From NCBI RefSeq assembly GCF_047495875.1, contig NC_092471.1:10065001-10129000 (forward strand): a stretch of DNA of 64,000 bases, written 5' to 3'. Source of the DNA: Pithys albifrons albifrons (taxonomy: Eukaryota; Chordata; Aves; Passeriformes; Thamnophilidae). The stretch's first letter is position 1. Each line of letters starts with the position of its first letter. This document shows, piece by piece, positions 48,501 through 62,100 of the stretch. The notes beneath the pieces are model-generated. The model did no database searches and was not told where the DNA came from. It saw nothing but the letters and a program-made list of their open reading frames with translations. A program made the translations under genes and the position numbers.

Positions 48501-51500
48501 CATTAATCTATAAGTATAAAAAAATCTGATTTGCATGTTTATCTTGTAATGTTTTATTTATGTGGGGAGGGGAGCACATATGAGACAACAACATGTAGAA
48601 GGAAATTGTAATAAAAAAAGAAATAGAGGCTTTTATACACTGAGAAAATAAAGAGCCCTTCTCTTGATGAGAAGCAAAGACATTTAATATACCTCCAAAT
48701 ATTTCAAGATTGTGTGACATACAGTTCAGTTAGACAGGTCTTCTAGCAGATAAAACATAAAGGTACTGGACATCATGTCTGAGCTGCAAGTGGGAGGTTT
48801 GGGAAATAAAAGCCCCTTATCCTTTTGTTATTCTGAACTTGCAATAATCTTCTCTTTGCCATTCTCTAAATGTATGATGGCTCAGAAGAAGGAACAGGCT
48901 CCAGGTGCTGTACTTGCAGAGTTCAGCCTCATTGCAAGAACTGATCAAAACAGTACTGACCACTGAGCAGGAGGATTTAGTGGACTAGTCAGATGTTCCT
49001 GGTGACCTTTCAGTATTGAACTGGTGAGCTCAAAAGCCACTGCAACGTCTTTCTGGAAGAAGTGATAGCTTCAAAAGCTCGAGGAATTTTAACTGATGTT
49101 AATCTTCCTTCCAGTCTACTTTCTCCCTATCTCTCTGCTTGAGGTACCAATCCTGGAAACAGAATAGGCTGCGTTGAGGCTTCCCTTAGAATACATTCTG
49201 CTCCAGTCAGTAAATAGTCTGAAAACTTGGACCAACTAATGGTGTCTCTGCCAGGGCTCCCAGTAATGGGTTTCAGGTTTACTGTCAAATGCTGTGACAA
49301 ACTTAGTAGTTACCTGGGGATTACACAGTCTTTGCTGAGAATATAAGTTGCAGATGCTGAAGTTGCATGGGCCATGTTTTCATTCTTGGTGGTGATGAAA
49401 AGATAGTTTATCCTCTTGCATCCTGAGGGCACGATAGAATGTTAGCACCTATATTCATCCAACCAGCCAAAATAAGCTCAGCTGCATTAAGTGAACACTT
49501 GGAAGGCATTTTTTCAGATAATTCAGTTTTCATTGAGGTTTTTTAGAGTTGCATCAGCAACATTTTCAGCTTAAACAGCTCAGGTCTATGACACAGTTGA
49601 GATGTGACTAATCTTATATGTTATAAATCATGAATCAGACCTTGAAAATCTAAAGATTAAAAAATATGTGTACTTCCTTGCTTTCTTGAGCATGTCTGTG
49701 TTTTTCTCTGCAATGATAGGGGCTATGACTTTTATTTTTTAGAAGGCAGAATGCCCCTCAATGCCACATGTTGAGTAAAATCCAAGTTTTGTGTGAGCAA
49801 AGGAGCTGAGACCTGTGCTAACAAGGTGCTGCTGTGGGAGTGCTGGCCAAGGTACTTGTTGGGGTTTCTTGGTGCCTTCTCAGCCCCATCCGTGACTGTG
49901 GGTGCAGCACAAACCCCTCTGGGGTATAAGAAAGGCCCCCAGCCCTGACAGCACAACCCCCTGTAGAGCATGGCCAAGCTAACCTACAGAATGGGACTAT
50001 CCTTATTCTTCTTTCCATAGCAACTGCCAGGATTTGACAGTTTATATTTTTTCTGGATGGAGATAACTTTGCATGCCCTAAAGGCTTATCAGTTTTGCTG
50101 CCTTCTCAACCACTGTTATGCTCTCAGGGAAGATTTTGGGTACGTTTCTGACAATGTAGCAGCGCTTCAGTTGAACTGCTTGTCCTAATTCAAAGCCTAT
50201 GGGTCATTGAATGCTGGGGCACTTCCATTTCCTTCATTCAAGCACTTTAAATAAAAGCTAAGAGGATGCTGAATTACCTCAAAGGGTTTGCAGTGGGCAC
50301 ACTAATTTAGACAAAAGAATAAACATTGTAGCATCCATCAGCAAACCCTGCTTCTAAAATAAAAAAAATATGCACTTACAAAATAGTAATATTAATTCCA
50401 GGAATCAGATATCATTATAACTGCATTATGATGGGAAGAAACCCTCTGTCTTGAAAAATTTTTAAGAATTTCCAACACCTCCCTTTCTGTTTCAGGGTGA
50501 GTATGAGACTTTAAGAACAAAATAAAACAGCTACTCATAAAAGAATATTCCCTTCTGGACAGTGCCTATGAATTGGTGTTTAATGTCTTGCAAGGGATCT
50601 GTCTAATGCACTCTTATTTCTGGTTTATATCAGAAACACTAGAGATTTGAGACAACATCTTTGTCTCAGGGAAAGGTCTGTCTCTTTAAACTGCTTGCTA
50701 TTCCAGGTGAGCTTTAATGGTGAAAATCGTGTCCTTTACCTGAAAGCACTTTACCAAAGGAACTGTGCTACAACTAATTCATTTGAACGAAATATTATCT
50801 TTTAAAAATGATTTGTCAGGAAAGGTTTGTTTAACTTCTAGGTCATATTAAAATGTAGTAGTGCTTTTGTCAGAAATGTTTCACTATATGGAGTGTGATA
50901 GCAAAAATCACCTCTTGAAGAGTGGTTGAGAAATAAATGCTACTTTGGTTTTTACAGAAAATGAAAAATTTTATCTATAGTGATATTTATTATAATTTAT
51001 TTGGTGTTGAAAGCTCCATTCAAGGGCTCCTTCCCATGCAGGCTGGGAAGACACAGTCTTTGTACAAAAAGACCAAGACAGACAAGAGACTGGTAAAAAC
51101 AGTTATTACAGAGAGCAGTAATTTGCATGAGCTGATTCTACCAAATCAGTGAAGAAAGTTAAAGATTTATGTTCCCTGGTCTCCTCATCAAGTCCTGCAT
51201 GCCTCATGATAAAAGTGAAATTTGAGTGGGGACGTGAAGAAAAATGAGTTTAACTACAAAAGCTAGGAATTGCAGCTTGTACTACTTGCATATTTATATC
51301 TTTTAACATTCTTGCATTGAATTTTGTTCAATTTTATTTGGACCATATTCCATGGATGTGTTCTTGCAGGTGTACTGGTGCTTCACAGAGAGTAATTCTA
51401 AAAAGACTGTGAAGGCAGTACATGGAGAAAACTGAATCTCAAGACATTTCTGCATGTTCCTAAGCAATATTCTCCTGAAATAAATGATGGCCCTTGCAGG

Positions 51501-51555
51501 GGTTTGCTTTCCCAAACATGGCAAGTTTTGGAGAGTAAGAGAACAATGGGGAAGG
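48501..51555. other. Unique non-coding DNA, no gene seen
   Basis: No gene or repeat recognised. The GC-richer patch 49790-50020 opens two minus-strand frames with no identifiable product. Confidence 0.5.
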
Positions 51556-51951
51556 TAAGAGTGGTAGGATTATTCAGTCTGGAGAAGAGGAGGCTCAGAG
51601 GTGACCTCAGCACTGTCTATAACTCCCTGAAGGGAAGTTCTGGCCAGGTGGGGGTTGGTCTCTTCTCCCAGGCACTCAGCAATAGGACAAGGGGACACGA
51701 TGGGCTCAAGCTCTGCCAGGGGTAATTTAAGTTGGAAATCAGAAAAAAATTCTTTACAGAGAGAGTAATCAGGCATTGGAATGGCCTGCCCAGAGAGGGG
51801 GTGGGTTCCCCATCCCTGGAGGATTTTAAACTGAGATTGGCCATGGCACTGAGTGCCATGATCTGGTAAAGGAACTGGAGTTGCACCAAGGGTTGGACTT
51901 GATGATCTTGGAGGTCTTTTCCAACCCAATCGATTCTAAGATTCTATGATT
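51556..51951 (+). mobile_element. CR1 LINE, 5'-truncated, relatively well preserved
   Basis: Textbook CR1 3' region. The translated start carries LFSLEKRRLRGDLSTVY (about 51573-51623), the end segment of the reverse-transcriptase ORF. It is followed by a frame-shifted continuation with [22 protein letters not shown] coding near 51775-51830, then the 3' UTR block ttggacttgatgatcttgga, ggtcttttccaaccc, and the octamer tail gattctaagattctatgat. Clean preservation of the tail octamers suggests it is younger than the copies at 19.5 and 48.4 kb. No full ORF and no obvious target-site duplication. Confidence 0.95.
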
Positions 51952-53083
51952 ATTAAGCAAAGATTCATGAATGGTGTCCTGTTGGGATCCTTGGGTGAGA
52001 TGAGTTTGAAATGTGCTTGCTATTCATCCTGTTCTTCCCAAAGGCTACATCCTTGTGCAGTGCTTGGAATGCAATAGAATACTGTCCCTCATAACAAGGA
52101 GTCTTAAATTCTGTAGGAAGAGTGACCAAGGCTTGGAGTGAAGGGGTGACTTTCACAACAGTAAAAGCAGGGCTTTTTTGGTTGGTTGATTTTTTGTTTG
52201 GTTTTGGGTTGGATGGATTTTGTTTTAGTTTGTTGTTTCTTGGTGGTTTTTTTTTATTCTGTCAAGCACAAAGTGAGGATACTTTCAGAATTTGGGGCTT
52301 TTTGGATTGGGAATTGTGCATTTGAAAGTGGGGTATAAAATGGGTTCATACGCAGCTTCTCAAAGGAAACTTATATTAGAAAGAAGGCTCTTGTAGGGTT
52401 GTTTTAAAAATGGTTGGGCATATCAGACACAAGAACTTGACAGACAGGTAAGAATTGGGTGGGGAGGCCCAAGAAAGCTTCAGCCTCTCCCTTCTCCCTC
52501 TGTTGCCAGTGGAGGGTGTTTGCTCAGGATTTTATCATTTGATTTATGCACATGCAGAATATATGCTTGGTCTTTAGAAATAACCAGTATTTTTTGGTTA
52601 ATCTCTTCTCTCAACCTTAATTCTGCAGTAAACCTATTGATTTCAGTGAATTAGAGCTCTATTAAAGAAAACCAATTAAGCATGGAGTTTGAAATGGATT
52701 TGCCACATCTGCTTATATTTTGTGGATATGGGGCTTCGTTTCTGTATCCACATCGAAATGAAACTGATATACCAGAACTAAATTGGTTGAGGAACTGTTT
52801 TATGAATAGATGCATCTTTGTGAGGAGAAAAAGTCTGGGTTTTTTCCCTAGCATGTCATAGACAACTGTTTAATTAGGGATCCACATACCAAAACTGTCA
52901 TCCAGATTCTAGTTTTGTTAATTTCTATTGTCACTAAAACAGTTCTCTTTGAAAAGCTTACTTTCACGGATTTCTATTAATTTTCTTTAGTATGGTGAAG
53001 ATAAAAAGTGCTTTACTTCATACACGTGAAATTCCTTGTGTGTGTGTTACTGAGCAGCAGCATCTCCTACCGCTGGATCAGCA
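51952..53083. other. Unique non-coding DNA
   Basis: Contains a T/G-rich low-complexity stretch; otherwise nothing recognised. Confidence 0.5.
52174..52256. repeat. T/G-rich low-complexity repeat
   Basis: About 80 bp of imperfect ggtt, gttt and tttt words, similar in kind to the stretch at 12.55 kb. Confidence 0.75.
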
Positions 53084-53145
53084 TTAAACCCCCGAGTCTG
53101 TGTGTTTCACAAGTTTTGGGGTTTAACAGACTGATGCAATCCACT

Positions 53146-53178
53146 TGTTCAAATGTAGTAGAAAACTACATTTGAACA
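53146..53178. repeat. Perfect 14-bp inverted repeat with 5-bp loop
   Basis: Arms tgttcaaatgtagt (53146-53159) and actacatttgaaca (53165-53178) are exact reverse complements around agaaa. A second inverted pair (ttaaacccc at 53084-53092 and ggggtttaa at 53118-53126) lies just upstream. This can form a stable hairpin in single-stranded DNA or RNA. It is not terminator-like in a eukaryotic context, and it lacks the length expected of a microRNA precursor stem. Confidence 0.85.
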
Positions 53179-56100
53179 TAGCACTGATGGTGGAACTTAA
53201 TCTTTCAAACAGAAAGGAATTGGGAAGCTTGGGAAAAATGGATTCTTCGAGCAGGAGGATAAAGATGTTAATTCGAAATTCACAAGGTTTTAAATTGAGC
53301 ATAATCCAGCTCAAATGGATTTTCTTTCCCTGCTAACTTTTCTTCTTTTAAATCAGGTTGTCAAGTTTTTCTGATTAATGACTCGTTATCTCTTACCTTT
53401 TCTGTGAGGATCACGAGAGTATTTACGAATATGAGCTAAAATACACTTTGGCGCTGCTCATCAAAATACAAGGGTGTCAATTATGAATGTACAGACAGAG
53501 GAAGAGGGAAAGGTCAGGCCAGCAAAGCTTTTCTTTTTCAAGGTACTATCTTCCATAAACAAGGTGTATTCCGGTTGGAGAAACAGGGGTAGCGGGCTGG
53601 GGGTGAGGGTGGTTCAAGGTGAGGTTGAAAACTGCCCTGGCTGCTCCTTCTGGGGCACCTCAACCTGCTGTGAGGTGTCTCACAGGGCAAGGGGTTCAGG
53701 ATGGTATCCTCTGTTTTTCCCTCTTCCATCTGCCTCTTTGGAGCTGGGGCAGCGTTTCAGCAGGAGCAGCCCCTGTCAGTGGTGGTGACTCCAGCCACAC
53801 ACACTCACCTTGCCCCAGGCCCCTGGCTCTGCTCCCTTCTGGTTCCTTGGAAACACAGAGTTTTGGTACTACTTGCTGATGAGATGTGCCACGTGAAATT
53901 GTGTACAGAGTTAAAACAGGAGGGAAATAATTCCTCACCAATATAATTTTAAATAAAAGCAATGAAAAGACCATTCAGGCTTGCTGCCCAATTACTTCCT
54001 GTAACCAATTGGCTGGGGTATCTTGTCAGCACCAATTCAAGTTGTTCTCTTAGCCTTGAAACAAAGCTAAACCAAATAGTCACTACATGATAATACATCA
54101 TGCAGGTATGTAATCACTGCAGAGTAATATACACTGTAACCTCAGGATTGTGATGGTACAGTCAGCAAATAATCGGTGCAATGTTCTTTAAACTTAAAAG
54201 TGTTGATAGCTATCAGGAATTTTCTTCTGACACAAGACTGCAGTTCTTGAGATTGTTCTATTTTTGTGTGTGTGTGATGTTCTTTTATGAAAGTTACTGC
54301 AGAGCTGGTTTTTATAGCAGTATTTATGACATTTGTGGAATTGGGGAGCAGAGTTAGTGAAGCAGATTGTCAGAGCTGTTCTGGGTACAGCTAAGTACAG
54401 AATTCCCAAATTACAGGATTTTGATGATATAAGTTTAATAACTAAAAGAGTAGCAAAGTTTCAGGAATCAGTGTAAGACCAGAGTACATGAAGAGGCAAT
54501 CAAAAATGTGAGTGCTTAATGAATTTGACTGAAGAGAAAAAGCAAGTAAAACAAATCTTTTCCCTAAATGAGACACACAGCTGGCTGTTTTCAATAGGCA
54601 CAGCTCTCCAAGCCATGGTTCTATGTGCTGATCAGGGTCCATGCTATAGGGAAAATAACTTTTTACAAGACGGACTGCAGAATTTTACATCTGTGCCAGG
54701 TTTTAGAGAGGCAATTCCATGGAATTTCATCCCGTAGACAAAAGATGGATGCATAATTGAGAAATAAAGCCATAGTAACCTTGGCTGGCTTGTGATGCAG
54801 CACAGGACGTGTTCTGGTTTGGAAGTGGTGGATTACCAAGGACAAGTATTCTGCAACAGAAGATTCTCAATCCTCAGTAATTCTGCTTCTAAGAGCTAAT
54901 AAATTTTTTTTACGCATATAAATACATGATATATTTACACAGATTTTCTGAAAAGGAGTTTTCTATCTTCCTGAAAATAGATTTCCTAAGGGAAAGGGCT
55001 GATTCATATCAGTTCCTGTTAATGTTGCATAATAAAATAAAATGTGGTGTTTGAATGCATAACCTTTAATTACCAGAGGGTATTTATTGAGTCTGTCTTG
55101 CAAGGAAAGGATTTATTTGCATTCTGATGAATTATTTGTGAGATAAAGTTTACAGGATCTGATCCTTGGATGTTAGTTTTGGAAGAAGATAAAAAGAGAG
55201 GACTTGGGTTCTTTTAAAATTTTGGAAATAATTCTAAAAATTTTACCAACACTTGGGATACTCTCCCAAATGGAGAGGAATCATAGACAGGATACAGCTT
55301 TATGTGTTATGAATAAATGTTTTTCTTAGCAGCTTTCAAGAACAGTCCAACATTAAAAATAGAACTGTGTATGGATGGTATTTGGAAGGCGTTGCTGATG
55401 ATCTTCTAGACATTTATGAGTGCTTCAACAATATTTCTTCATTTCAATAAAACAGAAAAATCCTGTTCTTTTTTTTTCCCTGTTGGAGAACATGGAAAAT
55501 TTCCCTAATCATTTAAAGTTATAACTTGCTTATTTTCTTGTTATATGGATTCTGTGATGTAAGAACATACTGTGTTCCATTATAGTGGGTTCTGGTATAT
55601 AAATGAGCTCTTTAGCTCCTTTTCTGATTTTAAGCAGCTTGGACTGTGAAATCTATGGATTAAGTCTTTCTGAGGTACTCTGGTGTATCCAGAAGCAGAT
55701 AAATACTTAAATTTAGTTCTACAGGTGTCATTATCAGGAAAAAACACTTCTACACCAAAAAGTCTGAAACACTTGCCTCTATTCTCAGAGCATACGAGTC
55801 ACTTCTGTTTGGCTCTTAGAGTTGCTGCCTAGTGAGAAAGCAGGGGATAGCAGCAAGGAGGTTAGAAGAACCAAGACTGGCTTTGTGGAAGAAATATAAA
55901 TAGATTCCGAGTGGGGATAGCAGGGATACAAAAGTCACTCTGTGGTCAGTCTGTTACATCATTATGAAAACAAATCTGTAGCAGTCCAAGGCTTTGTTTT
56001 CCATCTTCAGTCAGTGACCTTTTCTTTACCGACCAGAGTGGCTGAGTGAAATTTCCTGAGACATGCAGAAACTTATTTTGCAAATAAAATCTCCAATCAG

Positions 56101-59100
56101 CTTGTGGGGCTGAAGAGGAGCACTGCACATTCATCACAGTCCCCCTTTTTCTCTGCATCCTGGCAGAGAATTTATATTGGTATGTGTCACATACAGCTGA
56201 GCAGTGTTTCTTCGTATTCAGTCATGTCATTGTCTTTATGAGATCCAGTGTCTACAAAAACTTAAATCCAGAGGAAATAAAAGGAAATTCCTTGAAAAAT
56301 AATCATAGAGTAACATGTGCTGATTCTTCTGAATATTTTTTTTGTAACTGCCGGTACTATGCCAGGTTTATGTTTGTACATGCATTTTATCTTCAAGAAG
56401 GATGTATAGTCAGCCAGTTTCTTTTATCTGTGAAATGTGTAAAGCCAGCTGAGTGCAATGCTTGTCAAATATGTAATGTAACATACAATATGGCTGTAAT
56501 TTAAATAGCATTTCCTTACATAGCTGAAAATCATCTTAAAATGAAGGACACTGGAGAAGTGTTTTGTCTGTTACAAAACAGGAAGGGGAAATTGGAGCAA
56601 GGATGTTTATCAACCTCTTATTCTTAATAAAAATCAGTTGCTTTTTTCATACTTGTGAAAAAGGAGAGGGAGAACTTGGAGGATTTTTGACGGTTGTGAT
56701 GTAGTTGGTGTGTAGTCCAGTGTTCTGCTGAAAGCAGGGTCAGGAGTGAGAGCAGACTGGGTTATTCAGGGCTTTATCCAGCTGCCTTCAGTCCTGATTT
56801 TTCCTTATCACTGGTATTGGCAATTTAGGTGCCTATTTATGGGTTGAGATCACCTCAGGTTAGTCTTTTACCCTGTCCTGATGCTTTTCTCAGGAACTTC
56901 AGTGGAAGCAGCTGTGCTGGCCTAACACTTGCTGACAAAATTCACATTATTCTGTTGTATCTGTTCAAGAATTCCCAGCACTTCTCTCTTCCAAAAAGGA
57001 AATGTCTTGTGTGTGTATTTAAGTAAGATGCACAGCTCTTAGCTTGTTTAAATCTAAGGCTATTTCCTCATCACTTGAGAAGAGATTCAGCATTACTTTG
57101 GATATCTTGAGTAGACTCCAAGGACATTGGAGAGGGTTGCACTCATAGCTGCATCATTTTGGGCAAAGAGAGCTGGATTTCCAGCAATTCAGCTCTAAAA
57201 GGGTGCAAGTGTTTGAGTTCTCTCTTGCCTTCTGCTATTGTTTTCCTTCTGCCATATGATAAATAAAGGAAGTCCTGGGAAGTGTAAGGCTCTTTTTGCA
57301 GTGGTTCTGTCCTTTTGAGTTGGAGTTGCCTGTTAAGGGAAGACTGAAGGACGAGTACAGTGTGCTCTCTGTGGAGTCTGAGCAGTGATGGTAGAGCTTC
57401 TTAGTCTGAAAACATGTTATGATGTAGTTCTAAGTGACTGCTAGTACAGAGCACTCTCATTTAATCAAGATTATAAATGCCACAAGATGATTTAATTTCC
57501 ATGTTTGATTACAAAAGCTTAAATGTGTCTCTGAACCTTTCAGAAGTAGGTTATTGTCTGCAGCTCATAATGACATATATAAAAATGTTTTACTGAGTGT
57601 CAGAGACATTTTAAAGCTTTGCCCAAGAATCAAACCCAATGACTATTTACCATAATGTGATAGTATTTTTTTTATTTGGAAACATTGCCAGTCATTTTCT
57701 TGCCAGTCCTGAAATGCTTGTTGCAAGCAGTGAAATCCTCATCTTGTGTTTTGTCTGCCTGCAGTAGTTTGCAGTGCAGCATGCTGTGGGTGATCATATA
57801 ATTTGAAGTGTAAATTGTAAAAGAAAAATGTGTTACCTTACCTGGGTTCCTGCTGGCGATGAAACAGGCAATAGAGCTGTGCATGTCACAGTTAATTTGC
57901 ATAACAGAGGAACAGAAAAATATCTAGATTTTATTTTATTCTGTTCACATTAACTTTACTGCCACAGTTTTGATTAACTTTAGTGAAAAGAGGCTGGATT
58001 CTTCATGGTCCATGATTTCTTAGCTCTCTACTTCTGAATAACTGTTTACTATCAAAAAGAGCTTATATACCAGACAGAATTAAATGCTTCATCTTGAGAT
58101 GGTTGCTAGTGTTAATGGAAATGTTCAGGTTAAAACAGAGCCAATTTCTCTTCTTTCAGAGTTCTTCTATTCTTTCCCATCCAAGACTCTTGCAGTTTAC
58201 ATTTTCTCCAGCTGGAATTTCTCCACCATTACTCAGTAATCCCAAGCATGGTAAAAACTGGTTTGACACACAAGAGAAAGTTGTTCCTTGCAGCAGAGCA
58301 GGATGTGGGTACTGTGCAGTGTGGTGTTTTCTTGGGAGCTGTTGCTGAAAGTTATAAACCTGGGACAGAAAATGGAGAATTGTGAAAATATCCACCTCAT
58401 TGCCTCCAGAGACACTTGGGTCTAGCCCAAGTGGATTTAGCACAGTTTGCAAGAACAGGTCCTTAATTTGTATGTTCCCTTTGCCTTCAATGTGATTCAC
58501 TGGAGCTTGAAAAGGTCTCGAACAATGGAGTTAAATCACTGACTCCAGAGGAAACCTTTGGTTCTAGTGCTGGTCATCATGTACAATCCCCTCCAGAGAC
58601 TGCAGAGGCTCCCAGGTTAGAGGGCTGTGTGCAGGCTCTGTACTTTGAATTATAGTGTGCAAAGAGCTCATTATTTCTTACCATCAATAAAGCTGTCTGT
58701 CTTACCTAAGAATAGTTAAACAGAGAAGAGGAGTGGTAGAAGCTAAGAGTAAACACTAATGTACCTTTACATTAATAATTCACTGTATCATTCATAATTT
58801 AAAACTTAGTCAGGATTATTTTGCTTTATCTTGTGTCACGAACCAGTTAAAAAGAAAGCTCAGGAAGTCTGATTGTTCTCCAAAGGCAGTACTTACACTG
58901 GTCTTCAGCCCAGTTTATTCAGCCTCTCAATTTTAATGCTTCATTTAGTTGCAATGCTTAAATTGAATGCAATAAATTACTATTGTATTTTTAATAGTTG
59001 ATTTTGAAGTCAGTCAAAGGTAGTCCAGCTAATTCTTCTATCAGATTGGAAGCAATGCTCAACACCATTTCTATTCCTGTTTACAATATTTATTCATGAT

Positions 59101-62100
59101 TTTACAGATCTGTACCATATCCCCAACCCCAATCTTTTTGTTTTCCAAGATGATTAAATAGTGTTCAATATGGAAGCTATACCTAATTTTTGATTATAAT
59201 CTCTTTCCTTCTCTGCATGTTTCCTATTTTTGCTCCATTAATTTTAAAGTAGGGCAACTGGAAGTGTTTATAGCAGTGAAGAATATGGTCACAATGTAGA
59301 TTCATAAAACTGCATCCTGGTTCTGTTTTGCTTTTTACTTCTCTCCTTAGTAATACCCCATGTTTGCTTCCTTTTTTAAGATACCTTTTGTGGACTGAGT
59401 TGATGTTTTAATAAAATTATTTTTTCTGGCACTAAGGAGTTCTTTCTAAATGAGCATAATTTTATATGGAAAATTACATTTAATCTCAGTGTTGTTCCCT
59501 CTCCCCACCATGTGCATCACTTTATATGACTGTAAAAGCTGCCTATGAGGAATATTATACAGGTTAATGTACTGCAATCACCACATTCTCTTCATGACTG
59601 GCTACATATACAACCGTATTTAGCTGATGTCCACATCATAGAAGTGTCCCCTCTAACTCTCACAATCTCACCTTGACCACTTCTTTCCACAAGGATTTTA
59701 TTGAGGAAAATCACAGTCAGGTTAATCACATTTTGCTTTTACTACACAGAGATTCTGTTGTTTAAGAGTGCAGGGCTTATCATTTTACTCACAACAGTAA
59801 TTCAGCCATAGGCCCTGTTTTCATTATGGGATAAAACAGAGTAAGTTGCAAAGGCTTCCTACAGGATGTAACGTTGCTTTGTTGGGGGGAAAAAAAGCTG
59901 CTGCTTTTCTACCCTCTCTTGCTTGTTTACTGTTCTCCAGAGAGGTCTATATAACAGCTTTCAAATGCAGAACAAGTTTTTGAACTATCCCCTTCTCTAA
60001 GTGTTTGGGTAGTCAGATGTAGGTCAGGCACTACAAATAAACAAGATGATGAATATGTGTGCTGGATCTGCAGCTCCCCAGCCCTTCTTCCTTCCCTCTG
60101 CGTGCCCTGCTTGAATTCAGTGTTTTTCTAGATGTGGCTTACCAGGTCTCTGAAAAATAAGTGAAGTCTGAATCTCTTCAGACCTTCTCTTTTGGGAAGG
60201 CACCAATTTTAAAAGGGCCATAACATTGCCAAAGTCTCTCTTCTTCTAATGTACCATGACTAATAAACTGCAATAGGTTTTCTGTATTATACCACTGCTA
60301 CTTTTACTATTTTTACTTTTGAAATACAGAAACTTCAATCACTGTGATTATAGGTAACAAGACAGCCTGACAAACTGGTGAGATGTGTATTTTTATTGTA
60401 ACTTTTATGAGTGCATTTAGAAATTGTTATTCTTGTTTCCATGACTCTCTAAGGTTTTAAAAAGGTATTATATGGAAATGAAAATGACACAGGCCAGACA
60501 TGGACCTCTCTGGGCTTTCAGTTTACAACTTGTGCATCAGTGTTCTGTTTAGAATAGAGGCATGAAAACAAAACCAAACTCTTATTTTTAGAAATCTGTT
60601 TAAGAACTTATACTGTGTTTAAGAACATATAAATGTATTGGCAATTTTTCATGGCCAGTACCATTTCTTTCAGGGTCTAGTAATGATCTTCTAAAACTCC
60701 CAAGGGACCTTCACTGCTAATGGTGGGAGAAACCAATGCTTGCCTGAGCATCCAGCTTGTTGCCAACACACATAGTGTGCAATTAGCCATGAGAAATCAG
60801 CTCAAATCTGACATGATAAAATTTAAAGGCTCTTTTATTATCACTTAACCACACTCTTCGACCTCTCTAATGACGCATTTCATCTGTGTGGGAGTGGGGG
60901 AGTTGTGTAGCTTTTGGTAATGTATGAAGAGCATTCCTTGCAGTTACTTGAAAATTAATAATGAGAACTGGATTTTCAGCCAGTGTTGCTGGTTCTGTTG
61001 GTCATGAGGGGAGATGCATTTGATCCCAGACAAGGGCTTTACCTTCAGACTGAAATTTAAGGGGTGTTTGTCTCCAAAAAGGTCTCACAAATCTTTCATT
61101 CCCTGAAGGAGAGCAGCCCTCACTGCCTGCACAGTATTACATGAAGCTTATGGGATGCAGTACTACACAGCAGCCAAATGAACGGGAATTAAGTTTATAT
61201 GAGACATTTTTAATGTCTAAAGGCAGAGTCACTTTTTCAAATGCTAAACGAGACATCAGCATTTAATTCTGTTTTTCAGGGCCTTCAATCGACAGAGATG
61301 GCCGTTCTCATTAAAAATTTTCAAACCATTGAACATTAGTGTCTGAAATTAACAGAATGCAGCATTCCTGGGGAGCTTCAACAGTACATGCCAAGCTTTA
61401 GTTTAGAAATGCCCTTTGGGAATAAAAATGATGCTCTTGTATAACATTATTTACTCTTTTAGTATTGAAAATGCTTCTTTTTATCCCATTTAGTGATAGC
61501 AAAGTAGTCCCTTCCTTGAAGTACGTGAAAGAGAGACTCTGCTAGCTATGATAATCTTTTAATTAAAACTCAATGATTTTTGACCCAAAAAATTATTTTT
61601 GGCTTTTTTATTTCAGTGATTAAAAATACCTGACATTTATATCTTGAAGGTCAGTCAACAGCTCTGTGCACAGTGAGCACGCACACACTCATACACTGTA
61701 GATGGAGACTTTCTCCAAAATCTTTTGAGTCATCTCTGGATAAAAATCTTGACATTTTCCCAAACCTTCCCACATCTTTTGGAAGAGTTTGAAAGCCTAC
61801 CAAAGTACTGTGCCCAGATTTACCAAAAAAGAATAGAGGATTATCCAAACTGCTGCACAAAGATTTTCTTTCCTTTATATATAATGCAAGTATAAAGTGG
61901 AATCCTGGAAGGCTTAGGCGTGGAAAAGGACAATGATCCTATCTGTCTATACTCTGGAACAGCCACTGTTTGCACCCTTATTTTTTATTTCCAGATATAA
62001 GAGATACCTTGTCTTACTTTGTGGAGTCATAGGTAGCTCTTTAAAGCCTCCTGTGTTTTGGCTGCAGAAGTCCCCAAAGGCTTTTGCAGGGGAAAATCGC

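Noticed and set aside
58834..59010. Possible LTR starting tgtcac with aataaa downstream
   Set aside because: No matching CA end, inverted terminal repeat or flanking duplication could be found.
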